Assembly (NCBI GenBank): GCA_017456805.1
Contig: JAFTIQ010000087.1
Coordinates: 1-8,854, forward strand
Length of the DNA: 8,854 nt
Origin: Lentisphaeria bacterium
Lineage (GTDB): Bacteria; Verrucomicrobiota; Lentisphaeria; Victivallales; UBA1829
Direction: 5' to 3'
This document shows, piece after piece, positions 8,190-8,854 of this stretch. Under the pieces are notes generated by a model that was given only the letters and a program-made list of their open reading frames with translations, ran no database searches and was not told the DNA's origin. A program made the position numbers and the translations under genes. Position 1 is the first letter of the stretch. Each line of letters starts with the position of its first letter.

Positions 8190-8424
8190 GACGATTTTTA
8201 GCTTCTCTGGTTTTTGCAAAAAAATCCGAGGTCAATGGCTCATTCGCCAAAATTCTTTCGGCTTTGTTAAGGAGTAAATGCAGTTTCTGAATTTCCGGAT
8301 TGACTGCAGAGTATTTCTGTACGACATCAAAAATATCCAAAGCGTACTGTTTTATGCGTTCGGGGATCAAATGTGGCTGACTTAGATCTATCGGCTTTTT
8401 ACTGATAATATTTTTACGGTTCAT
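8164..8424 (-). CDS. Small helical protein of unknown function next to an integrase
   Basis: The frame encodes 86 residues that I cannot place in a family. It starts with a basic stretch (MNRKNIISKK) and continues as predicted amphipathic helices, RIKQYALDIFDVVQKY (about 23-38) and EIQKLHLLLNKAERILANE (about 44-62). There is no signal peptide, membrane segment or cysteine pair, so a small cytoplasmic protein is likely. It follows the integrase gene on the same strand after a 172-base AT-rich spacer full of TACNGTA repeats. A possible -10 box, TAAAAT, lies on the - strand at 8459-8464, and a weak GAGA ribosome site precedes the ATG. The location, small size and basic start would suit an excisionase or small regulator, but no helix-turn-helix is evident, so this is only a guess. 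The segment ILANEP and the pattern RIK-x-AL are loosely echoed in the integrase tail. Confidence 0.5.
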   Translation of the reverse strand: MNRKNIISKKPIDLSQPHLIPERIKQYALDIFDVVQKYSAVNPEIQKLHLLLNKAERILANEPLTSDFFAKTREAKNRLTCRTNVS

Positions 8425-8475
8425 TATATATCTCGCTTAAAACTGCCTATTTTTAGTTATTTTAATAAATTACGG

Positions 8476-8534
8476 TACAGTATTTTACAGTAAATATATA
8501 TCAGCAAAACAATAAATTCAAGTAAAATACAGTA
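8476..8534. repeat. Imperfect 13-base inverted repeat within the AT-rich spacer
   Basis: Bases 8476-8488 (TACAGTATTTTAC) are the reverse complement of 8522-8534 with 12 of 13 positions matching, separated by a 33-base loop. Inside it, TTTACAGTAAA (8484-8494) is a perfect palindrome around a central A. It shares the TACNGTA units and extends them with AT-rich flanks, suggesting that the true recognition unit is longer than seven bases. Confidence 0.6.
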
Positions 8535-8540
8535 AAATAT
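8521..8540. repeat. Tandem 10-base direct repeat AGTAAAATAy
   Basis: AGTAAAATAC is followed immediately by AGTAAAATAT, differing only in the last base. The inner octamer GTAAAATA also occurs in reverse at 8481-8488. The 10-base period is close to one helical turn and fits the phasing of the heptamer cluster it lies in. Confidence 0.6.
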
Positions 8541-8559
8541 AAAATAAAAATGAAAATAA

Positions 8560-8589
8560 ATACCGTATGTCAAATAAGAAATACGGTAT
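8560..8589. other. 11-8-11 inverted repeat: possible recombinase core site or weak terminator
   Basis: ATACCGTATGT (8560-8570) and the reverse complement of 8579-8589 (ATACCGTATTT) match at 10 of 11 positions, nine of them contiguous, and flank an 8-base centre, CAAATAAG. This geometry matches the core sites of tyrosine recombinases, such as dif- or lox-type sites. The repeat lies 7 bases beyond the integrase stop codon. On the - strand the second arm is followed by TTTATTTTCATTTTTATTTT, so the same sequence could also be a low-GC intrinsic terminator for the integrase. Sequence alone does not decide between these. Confidence 0.45.
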
Positions 8590-8596
8590 ATTGGGA

Positions 8597-8854
8597 TCAG
8601 TTTTTGAGGATTTTTTCGATCTCCAGCAACTCGGCTGAAGGCTCTTGAATAGAAGCAATGTATTCCAATGCTTTTTTTATTCTTGAAGTGGGAGAGAACT
8701 CAACAGATCCGGAAACGGTATCAATGGCAGCTCGCTGTGCTTCTTCACCCACATGTGTGTAGAAGTCATCAATAATTTCGCTATGAGCTCCCAATATCGA
8801 CTCTACCACCGCACGCGGAATTCCTGCTTCTGCAGAAAAACTAGCGAACGAATG
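8597..8854 (-). CDS. Tyrosine recombinase/integrase, C-terminal part (start beyond window)
   Basis: This is the C-terminal 85 residues of a tyrosine-family site-specific recombinase; the frame stays open to the window edge, so the rest lies at higher coordinates. The visible part opens with HSFASFSAEAGIPRAVVESI, which matches the residues after the box II arginine (HxLRHSF). It continues with LGAHSEIIDDFYTHV, where the nucleophile Tyr is codon 8759-8761. Aligned to the usual LGHxS...YTHV, the conserved box III His is Ala (8786-8788) and the next residue is His. After the YTHV motif comes a tail of about 50 residues with a helical end, RIKKALEYIASIQ. An internal GTG at 8807-8809 could be mistaken for a start, but the motif upstream shows it is not. 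The gene marks a likely integrated element to the right, and the repeats just past its stop may be its sites. Confidence 0.85.
   Translation of the reverse strand, partial: HSFASFSAEAGIPRAVVESILGAHSEIIDDFYTHVGEEAQRAAIDTVSGSVEFSPTSRIKKALEYIASIQEPSAELLEIEKILKN

Larger units (their letters stand above)
8471..8588. repeat. Cluster of six palindromic TACNGTA heptamers
   Basis: Six copies of the self-complementary heptamer TACNGTA start at 8471 (centre G), 8476, 8486 and 8528 (centre A), 8561 (centre C) and 8582 (centre G). Outside this spacer I noticed only two copies, both inside genes (4125 and 6842). From the second copy on, the start-to-start distances are 10, 42, 33 and 21 bases, close to 1, 4, 3 and 2 turns of B-DNA, so these copies would face the same side of the helix. 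The first overlaps the second by two bases. The cluster fills the spacer between the integrase 3' end and the start of the 86-residue gene. Binding sites for an integrase, accessory factor or repressor are the natural reading, but the binder is not known. Confidence 0.7.

Noticed and set aside
8211..8222. Palindrome TTTTTGCAAAAA near the convergent gene ends, considered as a bidirectional terminator
   Set aside because: It has no loop, only one G-C step, and lies inside the coding region of the 86-residue gene.
8425..8596. CRISPR array in the repeat-rich spacer
   Set aside because: The repeat units are only 7-11 bases and unevenly spaced, with no uniform spacers and no cas gene in view.
8597..8809. 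A separate 70-residue gene starting at the GTG at 8807-8809
   Set aside because: The frame continues upstream to the window edge with HSFASFSAEAGIPRA, the standard continuation of a tyrosine recombinase. The GTG is an internal valine codon.

Overview
The window looks like a chromosomal segment from a Lentisphaerota bacterium, probably a gut or sediment relative of Victivallis. The best evidence is a short pseudopilin-like protein with a [24 protein letters not shown] N-terminus and an H-X9-DG motif near its C-terminus. This gene type is massively expanded in Lentisphaerota and Planctomycetota and often sits among carbohydrate-active genes. The GH106-like and GH42-like hydrolases beside it fit the same phylum. 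The assignment comes from recognition of protein style, not from a search.

Bases 13-7988 hold five genes, all on the + strand, separated by only 2-21 bases. Each has a clear purine-rich ribosome binding site, so they form a convincing operon whose promoter lies outside the window. In order they are: a cytoplasmic GH106-like glycosidase (1022 aa), a secreted SGNH/GDSL esterase (239 aa), a pseudopilin-like protein (232 aa), a cytoplasmic GH42-like clan GH-A hydrolase (571 aa), and a secreted purple-acid-phosphatase-like metallophosphoesterase with an N-terminal jelly-roll-like domain (570 aa). Together they suggest stepwise breakdown of a decorated glycan. Acyl and phosphate groups would be removed outside the cytoplasm, and rhamnose- or galactose-type linkages would be cut in the cytoplasm. 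No transporter or regulator is visible in the window.

Bases 7989-8200 are a transition zone. They contain two very short + strand reading frames (18 and 47 codons) of doubtful coding value, and no convincing terminator for the operon.

Bases 8164-8854 are read on the - strand and look like the edge of a mobile element. They contain a small helical protein of unknown function (86 aa), an AT-rich 172-base spacer (about 22% G+C by hand count), and the C-terminal 85 residues of a tyrosine recombinase whose start lies beyond the window. The spacer is the most unusual part of the window. It carries six copies of the palindromic heptamer TACNGTA in 118 bases, five of them spaced at close to whole helical turns. 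The two copies nearest the integrase form an 11-8-11 inverted repeat resembling a tyrosine-recombinase core site, though it could also be a weak terminator. The integrase itself appears to have the conserved box III histidine replaced by alanine, with a histidine one position later.
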